DNA of 36,450 nt from Actinomycetota bacterium (GTDB lineage: Bacteria > Actinomycetota > Thermoleophilia > Solirubrobacterales > JACPNS01): NCBI GenBank assembly GCA_016213645.1, contig JACQZY010000004.1, positions 1 to 36,450 on the forward strand. Direction: 5' to 3'. Shown here in pieces: positions 23,760 through 30,448 of this stretch. The notes below the pieces were generated by a model that worked only from the letters and a program-made list of their open reading frames with translations, had not been told where the DNA came from and made no database searches. The stretch's first letter is position 1. Each line of letters opens with the position of its first letter. A program made the position numbers and the translations under genes.

Positions 23760-24470
23760 TCACCGTCCGAAACCTCCCGGCAGTTTGAAGCGATCGGTGA
23801 GCAACGTGGCGATTGCCTCTTCGGTGTTGAACGCGTGGTGACCCCCGTGGCCAAGCCGTTCCGCCAGCTCAAGCAGGTCGTCCGCCGTGTCCAAGTCAAG
23901 CGCCAGGCAGGCAACTTCGAGCGCGCGTGTGCTGCGACCGGCTTCGCGCCCGAGCAGAAGATGCCGCTCGCGGCTGCCGGGGCCGAACGCCGGGATGATC
24001 GCGTCCACTGGGCGCAACAGTAGGGCGTTGGTGCCGGTGCCCATGCGATCGGGAATCACGGCGACCTCGATTCCCTCCTGACCGCATTCCTCGATCAAGC
24101 GGTCAATTTCCGGCGCGTCGATCAGCGGGCAGTCTCCGGGCACCATCAGCACCGCGTCGCAATTGTGTTGCCGTGCCCAGGCCACACCGTCGAGCGCCGC
24201 GTCGCTGTGACCGGAGCGCGCGTCGGGCAGAATCGCCGAAACGCGATCGCCCGCAAGTTCGGCGATTGACGGCTCGGCACTGACTACGACGATCTCGTCG
24301 ACCCGCTCGCAATCGGCAAGCTCCGTCAGCACGTCGGAGGCCATCGCGCGGGCGATTGTGCGGCGCTGCACCGGATCCAGTCCGGTGGCCAGTCGCTCCT
24401 TGGCGTCATCGAACGGCTTAAGCGGCAAAATCGCACAGGTGCGGGTGCGGTCGTTCATACGGAGCGCCAT
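23760..24470 (-). CDS. cofC: phosphoenolpyruvate/2-phospho-L-lactate guanylyltransferase (CofC/FbiD)
   Basis: 236 residues of the CofC/FbiD family, a MobA-like nucleotidyltransferase. It shows the N-terminal ILPLKPFDDAKERLA (the L-K-x-x-K-x-R-L element), VPGDCPLIDAPEID with the metal-binding Asp, and DRMGTGTNALLLRP followed by FGPGSRERHL. It activates phosphoenolpyruvate or 2-phospho-lactate with GTP to supply CofD; the sequence alone does not tell which. The first ATG is at 24470, and a second at 24458 is also possible. It lies 28 nt downstream of cofD and 4 nt upstream of cofE in a tight operon. In many actinobacteria this gene is unlinked from fbiA/fbiB. Confidence 0.92.
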   Translation of the reverse strand: MALRMNDRTRTCAILPLKPFDDAKERLATGLDPVQRRTIARAMASDVLTELADCERVDEIVVVSAEPSIAELAGDRVSAILPDARSGHSDAALDGVAWARQHNCDAVLMVPGDCPLIDAPEIDRLIEECGQEGIEVAVIPDRMGTGTNALLLRPVDAIIPAFGPGSRERHLLLGREAGRSTRALEVACLALDLDTADDLLELAERLGHGGHHAFNTEEAIATLLTDRFKLPGGFGR

Positions 24471-24498
24471 CGCCTAGGCGGAACGCGGCCGAGACTAT

Positions 24499-25461
24499 TC
24501 ACGCCGCGCTGCCGATCAATCTCGCCACGGCGCTCAGCGTGGTTTGCGCCACCCTCATTTGTGCCGCGGCGCCGTCCATATCTACGTCGGCGATCAGCGA
24601 TTCAGCGCCATCCAGTGGCTCGTCGGCGATCCAGAGGTCAACGAGATCTCCGTAGAAATCGACCACACCGTTTGAGCCCGGACGAGCACCGGCCGCGGCC
24701 ATGAATTTTGCGGTGGGCCCTTTGAGCACCTTTCCGTTCACGTAGGGGCTGACCGCGACGATCGGCGCCCCCGAGCTGCGCAGCACGTCCGTCAGGCCGG
24801 GCAGGGAGAGAATCGGTCCGATACTGATCACTGGATTTGACGGACCGATCACGATCGCGTCGGCCCGCGCGATCGCCTGAACAACCGGCGCGCTCGGGCG
24901 CGCGTCGTCGGCGCCGGTGAACGTCACTCTTTGAATGGCCGGTTCGCAGCGGTCTCGAATCATGTATTCCTGAAGCGACCGCGGTCCACGCGGCGTGTCG
25001 ATCACCGTGCGCACGGGCTGGTCGCTCATCGGCAAAACCCGCGCGAGTCCGGTGGGATACGCGGCGGTGGCGATGGCGTGGGCCTGCGATTGCGTAGCGC
25101 CGGACGCGATTGCGGCCGCGCGCATGCGGCAGACCGCCAGGTCGCTGTCTCCGAGCTCGAACCACACGTCTTCTCCGGCCGCGCGTCGGCGGTTCATCTC
25201 GTCATGCGACTCGCCGGCGATGCCAAAGCCACGCTCGTCAATCACACCGGCAAGTCGAAACGTGATCAAGTCCGGGTCTGGCGAGACGTGTACGTCGTAG
25301 ATCTCGATGTCGTCGCCGGTATTTGCGACCACTTCGAGCTCGGCCGCCGGTTCCTCATCGGTCCCGTGATCGCCGGAGCGCGCGGACGCCTGAAGCGCGT
25401 CGCGCAGTCCCACCGCCAGCGTGGCGCCCCCGGTGCCGCCGGCAAGGAGCGCGATCACCAT
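24499..25461 (-). CDS. cofD: 2-phospho-L-lactate/EPPG:FO transferase (CofD/FbiA)
   Basis: 320 residues. The N-terminal Rossmann-type motif LAGGTGGATLAVGL, then VVANTGDDIEIYDVHVSPDPD and IVIGPSNPVISIGPIL, are diagnostic of CofD. The enzyme transfers the lactyl- or enolpyruvyl-phospho group from the GDP-activated donor made by CofC to FO, giving F420-0 or dehydro-F420-0. The length agrees with the family. The ATG at 25461 overlaps the npdG stop by 7 nt, so the two are translationally coupled. A 28-nt gap leads to cofC. Confidence 0.95.
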   Translation of the reverse strand: MVIALLAGGTGGATLAVGLRDALQASARSGDHGTDEEPAAELEVVANTGDDIEIYDVHVSPDPDLITFRLAGVIDERGFGIAGESHDEMNRRRAAGEDVWFELGDSDLAVCRMRAAAIASGATQSQAHAIATAAYPTGLARVLPMSDQPVRTVIDTPRGPRSLQEYMIRDRCEPAIQRVTFTGADDARPSAPVVQAIARADAIVIGPSNPVISIGPILSLPGLTDVLRSSGAPIVAVSPYVNGKVLKGPTAKFMAAAGARPGSNGVVDFYGDLVDLWIADEPLDGAESLIADVDMDGAAAQMRVAQTTLSAVARLIGSAA

Positions 25462-26162
25462 TCGCGTTCAGGCAATCCCATGAAGCGGATTCCCGCGTGC
25501 GTCTTGTAGCGGATGTTGACGCCGATCAGCAGCGCGGTGATCTGCTCCGCAATGCGCGCGGCCTCCAGAGGGCCGCCGTCCACGACGCGCAGGCCGTTGA
25601 TCTTTTCGATCAACCTCGCAACCTTCGCCTTCGCAATCTTGTCGTCACCGCAGATCAAAACGTCTTCGTCGGGGTCGCGATCGAGATCGTCGAGAGTCAC
25701 CGCGCTCACGCTGTGCAACGCCGAAACGACCGAAACTCCGTCGGGCACCATCTCCGCCGCCTGCTGCGCGGCCGATCCCTGCCACACGCCGATCGTGCGC
25801 GTGGCCTTGCCGCTGATCGCTGCCGCCAGCGGCACCGTGGCGTCGACCAGGATCTGACCGTCGGCCAGCGCTCCGCGCAGGTTGTTCAAGTTCTCGGACT
25901 GCGCGCGAAACGGCACAGTGAGAAAAACGATTTCGCATCCCCGAACCGCGTCGTCGTTGAGATGTCCGCTGACCGGCGCCTGCTCGTCCTCGAGTCTGCG
26001 GCGTACCTTGCCTGCCGCCTCGCCGGCCGATTCGACCTTGCGCGAGCCGATTCGCACGGGCACGCCGGCGCGCGTCAGGCGCAGCGCGAGCGCGGAACCG
26101 AGCGCACCCGTACCGCCGACGATCGCCACCGGGTTTTCGGTCGATCCGCTTTGCGCCTCCAT
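25455..26162 (-). CDS. npdG: F420H2:NADP+ oxidoreductase (NpdG/Fno)
   Basis: 235 residues. The dinucleotide fold begins AIVGGTGALGSALALRL, with IGSRK after the second strand, the Ser-Arg pair expected for NADP. Further blocks are VFLTVPFRAQSENLNNLR, VSALHSVSAVTL and ARIAEQITALLIGVNIRYKTHAGIRF, all matching F420-dependent NADP reductases. It moves hydride between NADPH and F420 and keeps the cofactor pool reduced for F420-dependent reductases. First gene of the operon npdG-cofD-cofC-cofE, so cofactor synthesis and reduction are expressed together. TAGGAT lies 9 nt before the ATG. Confidence 0.92.
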   Translation of the reverse strand: MEAQSGSTENPVAIVGGTGALGSALALRLTRAGVPVRIGSRKVESAGEAAGKVRRRLEDEQAPVSGHLNDDAVRGCEIVFLTVPFRAQSENLNNLRGALADGQILVDATVPLAAAISGKATRTIGVWQGSAAQQAAEMVPDGVSVVSALHSVSAVTLDDLDRDPDEDVLICGDDKIAKAKVARLIEKINGLRVVDGGPLEAARIAEQITALLIGVNIRYKTHAGIRFMGLPEREW

Positions 26163-26171
26163 CAGGCGGCG

Positions 26172-26207
26172 ATCCTATCGCTAGGCCGGGAGCCCGCGCA
26201 TTAGTCT
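26172..26207. promoter_or_regulatory. divergent pair of -10 boxes between npdG and the thioesterase gene
   Basis: In a 51-bp gap, TAGGAT (minus, 26177-26172) lies 9 nt before the npdG start and TAGTCT (plus, 26202-26207) lies 6 nt before the thioesterase start. Both imply leaderless or near-leaderless transcripts, and their -35 regions would overlap. Confidence 0.5.
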
Positions 26208-26213
26208 TCGTCC

Positions 26214-26612
26214 ATGGCGCTTGCACCCGGCCTGCGGGCGGAATATGAATTCGTCGTTGATGAGTCGGTTGCGACCGACGTTGCCGGGAGCCTGGACAAC
26301 GGTGTTCTGGCCACGCCTCGCATGATCGGTTTGATGGAACGTACGTCGATGCGCGCCGTGTGGGACGAGCTTCCCGCTGGGGCGACCTGCGTGGGTTATG
26401 AAGTCTGCGTCAAACACGTGGCGTCGGCGCCGTTCGGTTCGACTTGCCGGGCCTTTGCCGAGCTGACCGAGGTGAAGGACGGGCGCAAATTGCGTTTCGA
26501 CGTGCGGGTGGAATGCGACGGCCGCACGATCGGTGTCGGCACTCACGAGCGCCGCATCATCAGCGCGAGCAAGTTTGACCGTGTCAACGCAGCCGCTACC
26601 GCGAAGGATTGA
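26214..26612 (+). CDS. FlK-like hot-dog thioesterase
   Basis: 132 residues of the hot-dog fold, fluoroacetyl-CoA-thioesterase-like subgroup. The catalytic triad of FlK (Thr42, Glu50, His76) is matched with identical spacing by T34, E42 and H68 in LATPRMIGLMERT and VCVKHVASAP. The C-terminal strands RFDVRVECDGRTIGVGTHERRII also fit. It should hydrolyse a short acyl-CoA. The specificity for fluoroacetyl-CoA in FlK depends on a lid Phe that I cannot place here, so a physiological acyl-CoA is more likely. It precedes HMG-CoA lyase by 2 nt and is probably co-translated with it. Confidence 0.82.
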   Translation: MALAPGLRAEYEFVVDESVATDVAGSLDNGVLATPRMIGLMERTSMRAVWDELPAGATCVGYEVCVKHVASAPFGSTCRAFAELTEVKDGRKLRFDVRVECDGRTIGVGTHERRIISASKFDRVNAAATAKD

Positions 26613-26614
26613 AG

Positions 26615-27529
26615 ATGAACCTGCCGGATCACGTGCAGATCCGCGAGGTCGGTCCGCGTGACGGGCTTCAGAACGAACCCGAGGTGATCGCCACCGCGGA
26701 CAAGATCGCGTTGATCGACTGCCTCTCCGCCAGCGGGCTGAGTCGGATTGAGGTCACGTCGTTCGTGCGCGCGGATGTGATCCCCCAGCTGGCCGACGCG
26801 GCGGAGGTGCTGGGCGGCGTGACGCGACGCAACGGCGTGGACTTCGGCGTGTTGATCCCAAACCGGCGAGGACTGGAGGATGCGCTGCGGCTGCGCGATC
26901 GCTTCGACGAGGTGAGTGTGTTTCTGAGCGCATCTCAGACGCACAACCAGAAGAACGTAAACCGCACGATCGAACAGTCGCTCGACGACCTCACCGACGT
27001 TGTTGCTGACGCCGGTGCCGAAGGGTTGCGTTGCGTGGCGGTGATCGCAACATCCTTTGGTTGTCCGTATGAGGGCCGCGTCGCGCCGGAGGCTGTGTTT
27101 TCGGTCGCCGAGCGTCTCGCGCAGGCAGGCTGCGTGGAGATCGGCTTCGGTGACACCACGGGTATGGCCAATCCCGCTCAGGTGGCCGAGTTCTTTCGCG
27201 CCGCGCCGGACCGGCTGCCGAACGTGCAACTGACCGCGCACTTTCACAACACTCGTGGCCAAGGCCCGGCCAACGTACTGGCCGCGCTCCAGGCGGGTTG
27301 CCGCTCGTTCGAATCCTCGTTTGGCGAACTTGGCGGCTGTCCGGTGCCGCCGGGATCGACCGGCAACGTCGCCACAGAAGACGTCGTCTCGATGCTGCAC
27401 GAGATGGGCGTGGACACGGGCATCGACCTCGACGCGCTTGTGGCCTGCTCGCGCAAGGCGCAGGAGACCCTGGGCCGTCCGCTTGGCAGCCACGTACTGC
27501 GGGCCGGGCCGGTCGTCTGGAACGGTTGA
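26615..27529 (+). CDS. mvaB: hydroxymethylglutaryl-CoA lyase family enzyme
   Basis: 304 residues, TIM barrel of the HMGL-like family. The active-site block REVGPRDGLQNE gives R15 and D16, the metal ligands include H209 and H211 in AHFHNTRGQG, and the flexible catalytic loop has C242 in GGCPVPPGSTGNVATED. This set is specific to HMG-CoA lyase, which splits HMG-CoA to acetyl-CoA and acetoacetate at the end of leucine breakdown. Relatives acting on other 3-hydroxy-3-methylacyl-CoAs cannot be excluded. The ATG at 26615 has AAGGA at 6 nt, better than a TTG two codons upstream. No other leucine-degradation gene is beside it; a thioesterase and an acyl-CoA synthetase flank it. Confidence 0.9.
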   Translation: MNLPDHVQIREVGPRDGLQNEPEVIATADKIALIDCLSASGLSRIEVTSFVRADVIPQLADAAEVLGGVTRRNGVDFGVLIPNRRGLEDALRLRDRFDEVSVFLSASQTHNQKNVNRTIEQSLDDLTDVVADAGAEGLRCVAVIATSFGCPYEGRVAPEAVFSVAERLAQAGCVEIGFGDTTGMANPAQVAEFFRAAPDRLPNVQLTAHFHNTRGQGPANVLAALQAGCRSFESSFGELGGCPVPPGSTGNVATEDVVSMLHEMGVDTGIDLDALVACSRKAQETLGRPLGSHVLRAGPVVWNG

Positions 27530-27609
27530 TCGGGCCGGCTGCTCGTGCGGGCGGCCGGGCTTGTCGATAAAATTGACGTCACCAGCGCGAGAATCAACGC
27601 TGTCTCCAT
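27244..27609 (-). CDS. doubtful small ORF with perfect Shine-Dalgarno
   Basis: The ATG at 27609 follows AAAGGAGG at 4 nt, one of the strongest ribosome-binding sites in the window. It begins a hydrophobic stretch, METALILALVTSILSTSP, in otherwise empty DNA. After about 27 codons the frame runs antisense into the 3' end of the HMG-CoA lyase gene to a stop at 27244 (121 residues in all), where its composition looks like a shadow frame. The start region sits 116 nt downstream of the palindrome at 27725-27740 on this strand. It could be a small membrane peptide, a leader, or chance. Confidence 0.2.
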   Translation of the reverse strand: METALILALVTSILSTSPAARTSSRPDQPFQTTGPARSTWLPSGRPRVSCALREQATSASRSMPVSTPISCSIETTSSVATLPVDPGGTGQPPSSPNEDSNERQPAWSAASTLAGPWPRVL

Positions 27610-27628
27610 GCCGCCTCCTTTCTGATCC

Positions 27629-27650
27629 CTTCGGGCCTGACCGCCCGAAG
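27629..27650. other. hairpin in the 27530-28071 gap
   Basis: CTTCGGGC and GCCCGAAG (8 bp, 6-nt loop) lie 100 nt after the HMG-CoA lyase stop with no T-run. On the minus strand it sits just upstream of the strong Shine-Dalgarno at 27613-27620. Confidence 0.5.
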
Positions 27651-27724
27651 ATGTCGATCGCCACCTTGGCGGCCGGCACGAAACCAGTGGAGTTGCCGTG
27701 GCGCTATTAGACCAAGTGCCGCGG

Positions 27725-27740
27725 ACGAACACGTGTTCGT
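27725..27740. promoter_or_regulatory. perfect 16-bp palindrome matching the Gram-positive LexA (SOS) box
   Basis: ACGAACACGTGTTCGT. Its core CGAACACGTGTTCG fits the CGAAC-RNRY-GTTCG form of the LexA site known from Firmicutes and Actinobacteria at every position. Weak -10-like boxes lie 14 nt away on either side: TCTAAT on the minus strand at 27711-27706, and TAAAGA on the plus strand at 27754-27759. A repressor here could therefore cover a promoter in either direction. Binding by LexA is inferred from the motif only. Confidence 0.5.
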
Positions 27741-27757
27741 ATGAATGGATTTCTAAA

Positions 27758-27777
27758 GATACCCCGAACTAGGTATC
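27758..27777 (+). other. short hairpin at the head of the RNA candidate
   Basis: GATACC and GGTATC (6 bp) around CCGAACTA. It would be at the 5' end of a plus-strand transcript starting near the palindrome. Confidence 0.35.
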
Positions 27778-27816
27778 AAGTCGCCTTATGGAAAGGCCGA
27801 AAACATTGGCACCGAC

Positions 27817-27963
27817 GGACCTTCGGGTCCTAGTCCAGATCGAGAGCGTCTTGAGGGCCGAGCTTAAGACGTTTTCCGAAAGCGCCTCGGGGGCCGAGCC
27901 CGAGGCGTTTTCAAAAATTCTCTCCCCCGAGAATTCGAAGACCGGGCAAGCGCCCGGTCTTCG
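27817..27963 (+). ncRNA. candidate structured RNA: chain of four to five hairpins
   Basis: In order: GGACC-TTCG-GGTCC (27817-27830), a stable UUCG tetraloop; twin hairpin 1 (27847-27871) and twin hairpin 2 (27883-27907), each a 9-bp stem with the same 7-nt loop GGCCGAG and each followed by TTTTC; AATTCTC-TCCCCC-GAGAATT (27916-27935); and a 12-bp perfect stem with loop AAGC (27936-27963), terminator-like. The twins differ at three base pairs where both partners change (T-A to C-G twice, A-T to G-C once), plus a G-T to G-C change. This is what selection on structure would leave after duplication. No protein frame here looks real. It may alternatively be a stack of terminators, although it lies about 300 nt past the nearest plus-strand gene. 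Confidence 0.5.
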
Positions 27964-28057
27964 CTTGTTGTGCACCGGATTACGCTACGCCGGTCGGCTC
28001 GCGATGCAAAACCGACCGTCGAGACGCGCCCGGAACGGCACCGCCGCGGCCTGCCCC

Positions 28058-28063
28058 TACACT
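28058..28063 (+). promoter_or_regulatory. -10 box, leaderless acyl-CoA synthetase start
   Basis: TACACT, the same hexamer as at the mutase gene, lies 8 nt before the GTG at 28072; no Shine-Dalgarno is present. Confidence 0.45.
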
Positions 28064-28071
28064 GCACGTTC

Positions 28072-30021
28072 GTGAGCGCTTCCGCGGAGATCGCATGGAC
28101 GCCGCCGGCCGAGTACTTGGAGCACGCCAACGTCTCGCGGCTGATGCGCCGCGCGGGAGTTGGCTCGATCGACGAGCTGCGCCGCTGGTCCACTGAGGAC
28201 ATCGCGCGACTCTGGGGGACCGTCGTAGACGATCTCGGGATCGCCTTCATCGAACCGTTCACGAACGTGCTCGATGACTCTGGCGGTATGGCATGGTCGC
28301 GCTGGTTCGCGGATGGAAAGATCAACATGACGGCGGTTTGCGTGGACCGGTGGGCCGACGATCCCGCCGTGCAGGGCGTTCCGGCGATCATCTGCCAGCG
28401 CGAGGACGGGCGCGTCGAGCGGCTCGACTATGGCGAACTACGCGAACAAGTTGACGCGCTTGCTCTGGGCCTGCGCGATCTCGGCGTGGAGCCGGGCGAT
28501 CATGTGGGTGTGTTTATGCCGATGACCCCGCGCGCGGTGGTCGCCTCCTACGCGGTGGCCAAACTCGGTGCGGTCTACCTGCCGCTGTTCTCGGGCTTTG
28601 CCGCCAGCGCGGTGGCAGCCCGCCTGAACGACGCCGACGCCAAGGTTCTTATCACCGCCGACGGCGCGGCCAGGCGTGGCGGCGACGTGTCCATCAAGCC
28701 CGTCGCCGACGAGGTCGCGGAGCTGACGCCAAGCCTGCGGCACATGGTTGTCGCCCGCGAACAGGGCAACGAAATCGAAATGCGCGACGGGCGCGACGTT
28801 GAATGGAACGAGCTCGCGGGACGCTTCGCCGAACAGAGCTTGAAAGCTTTTCCCACCGGCGCGGAAGATCCGGTGATGGTGGCCTACACCTCCGGCACCA
28901 CTGGAAAGCCAAAGGGCGCCGTGCACGTTCACGGCGGCTTCACAGTGAAGATGATTTCCGAGGTCGCCTACCAGATGGACCTGCACGCCGGAGAGCGGTT
29001 TCTGTGGGTCACGGACATGGGCTGGATCATGGGTCCGTTCAACATGCTTGGCGCCCACGGGCTGGGCGCCACGATGGTGATGCTTGAAGGCGCGCCCGAC
29101 TGGCCCGACCCGTCCCGTCTGTGGCGCCTTGTGCAGGACGAGAAAATCAACGTGCTTGGCGTTTCGCCGACGCTGATTCGCGCACTGAAGTCGCAAGGGG
29201 ACGAGTGGACCGCGGGCATTGACCTGTCGTCGCTGCGGATCATCGGTTCGTCGGGGGAGCCGTTCAACGAGGACCCGTACCGCTGGACCATGAAACTGAC
29301 CGGCGGCCGCGCGCCGATCATCAACCTTTCCGGCGGTACGGAGGTGGGCGCGTGTTTTCTCTCGCCGTTTCCGGTCGAGCCGATCAAGCTCGGTTCGCTG
29401 GGTGGTGCGGCGCTCGGGATGGACGTGGACGTCTTCGACGCCGAGGGCCGTTCGATTCGCGGCAGGGTGGGCGAATTGGTCTGCAAGCAGCCGTGGCCCA
29501 GTATGACGCGTGGTGTTTTGGGCGACCCGGAGCGATACCGCCGGAGCTACTGGAGCACGTACCCCGAAGTCTGGCGCCACGGCGACTGGGCGATGATCGA
29601 CGACGAGGGCGACTGGTTTTTGTTCGGACGCTCTGACGAGGCGATCAATATCGCCGGCAAACGACTTGGTCCGGCCGAGGTGGAGAGTGTGCTGGTGGCC
29701 GACCCGCGCGTGGCGGAGGCCGCCGCGATCGGCGTGCCGGACGAAACGAAGGGCGAGGCGGTTTGGTGCTTTGTGGTCGGCGCGCCCGGCGCCGATATGT
29801 CGGACGCGCTTCCCGGCGAACTTGCGGCCGCGGTCGCCGAAGAGCTGGGACGGCCGTTCAAACCGTCGAAGGTGGTGGTCGTTCCCGCGCTGCCGAAGAC
29901 GCGCTCCGCGAAGATCCTGCGACGAGCCGTACGCGCGACCGCGTTGGGAGAGGATCCCGGCGATCTTTCAAGTGCGGAAAACCCGGAATCGCTCGACGCG
30001 ATTCGCACCGCGCTGGGCTGA
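28072..30021 (+). CDS. AMP-forming acyl-CoA synthetase (acetyl-CoA synthetase-like)
   Basis: 649 residues with an ACAS-type N-terminal segment (WTPPAEYLEHANVSRLMRRAGV), the P-loop-like YTSGTTGKPKGAVHVHG, the acyl/adenylate block NLSGGTEVGACF, the hinge region FGRSDEAINIAGKRLGPAEVES and the catalytic, acetylatable Lys in PKTRSAKILRR. It activates a carboxylate with ATP to an acyl-AMP and then to acyl-CoA. The size and N-terminus are like acetyl-CoA synthetase, but SGGTEVG replaces the WQTETG motif of true Acs, so propionate, a branched acid or acetoacetate are possible substrates. The GTG start is chosen because homology begins there; the frame is open for 34 more codons upstream. Confidence 0.85.
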   Translation: MSASAEIAWTPPAEYLEHANVSRLMRRAGVGSIDELRRWSTEDIARLWGTVVDDLGIAFIEPFTNVLDDSGGMAWSRWFADGKINMTAVCVDRWADDPAVQGVPAIICQREDGRVERLDYGELREQVDALALGLRDLGVEPGDHVGVFMPMTPRAVVASYAVAKLGAVYLPLFSGFAASAVAARLNDADAKVLITADGAARRGGDVSIKPVADEVAELTPSLRHMVVAREQGNEIEMRDGRDVEWNELAGRFAEQSLKAFPTGAEDPVMVAYTSGTTGKPKGAVHVHGGFTVKMISEVAYQMDLHAGERFLWVTDMGWIMGPFNMLGAHGLGATMVMLEGAPDWPDPSRLWRLVQDEKINVLGVSPTLIRALKSQGDEWTAGIDLSSLRIIGSSGEPFNEDPYRWTMKLTGGRAPIINLSGGTEVGACFLSPFPVEPIKLGSLGGAALGMDVDVFDAEGRSIRGRVGELVCKQPWPSMTRGVLGDPERYRRSYWSTYPEVWRHGDWAMIDDEGDWFLFGRSDEAINIAGKRLGPAEVESVLVADPRVAEAAAIGVPDETKGEAVWCFVVGAPGADMSDALPGELAAAVAEELGRPFKPSKVVVVPALPKTRSAKILRRAVRATALGEDPGDLSSAENPESLDAIRTALG

Positions 30022-30036
30022 ACCGGCCGGGCTAAA

Positions 30037-30336
30037 TCACCCCGTCATAAAGCCCTGCTCGCCGACGGGCTCGGACCATTCGATCCGGACATCCGCCACA
30101 ACGGACGCCGGCGGTCCGGTGCGAGCGATCTCGATCGCCGCGAAGACCGCTGCGGCCGGACCTTCGAAGACAACGCGAACGTTCCCGTCGGGAAGATTCA
30201 CGGCCGAGCCCGACAACCCGCCCTGCTCGGCCGCGCGGGCGATCGTCTGGCGGTAAAAGACCCCCTGCACGCGGCCGCTCACAATCAGTTCGGCGCGCGC
30301 CGGTTCGCTGGGATCGAGGTCGTGTTCGAACTGCAT
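30037..30336 (-). CDS. acyP: acylphosphatase
   Basis: 99 residues. The signature GRVQGVFYRQTIARAAEQGG carries the catalytic Arg, and SGSAVNLPDGNVRVVFEGP carries the catalytic Asn, both in standard places. It hydrolyses acyl-phosphates such as acetyl- or 1,3-bisphosphoglycerate-type bonds. The ATG at 30336 is preferred to a TTG just before it. The start codon is only 6 nt past the 3' end of a tRNA-Leu gene on the same strand, so it has no room for its own promoter or Shine-Dalgarno and must be expressed from the tRNA transcript. It is convergent with the acyl-CoA synthetase gene. Confidence 0.9.
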   Translation of the reverse strand: MQFEHDLDPSEPARAELIVSGRVQGVFYRQTIARAAEQGGLSGSAVNLPDGNVRVVFEGPAAAVFAAIEIARTGPPASVVADVRIEWSEPVGEQGFMTG

Positions 30337-30342
30337 CAAGAA

Positions 30343-30425
30343 TGCCCGGGGTGAGACTCGAACTCACACGCCCAAAGGACACGGCATTTTGAGTGCCGCG
30401 CGTCTACCGATTCCGCCACCCGGGC
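30343..30425 (-). tRNA. tRNA-Leu (anticodon CAA)
   Basis: Cloverleaf on the minus strand: acceptor GCCCGGG/CCCGGGC, D arm GCG...CGC, anticodon stem CGGCA/TGCCG with loop CTCAAAA (anticodon CAA, reads UUG), a long variable arm as in class II tRNAs, and T stem GTGAG/CTCAC with loop TTCGAGT. The discriminator base is A. CCA is not encoded. Confidence 0.95.
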
Positions 30426-30448
30426 TTGCGTGGCTTGCAGAAGAGAAG

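Noticed and set aside
27613-27645. Minus-strand similarity to domain IV of SRP RNA (GGTCAGGCCCGAAGGG against GGTCAGGCCCGGAAGGG).
   Set aside because: The GGAA tetraloop lacks a base, the 3' AGCAG side is altered, and flanking symmetric pairing is absent; a simple 8-bp inverted repeat explains it better.
27916-27935. Hairpin with loop TCCCCC, reminiscent of the actinobacterial 6C RNA.
   Set aside because: 6C RNAs have two such hairpins with runs of six or more C; only one C-rich loop with five C is present here.
27817-28071. Plus-strand small ORFs through the hairpin region.
   Set aside because: Their translations follow the stem sequences and show no protein-like bias; the acyl-CoA synthetase has its own start and -10 box at 28058-28072.
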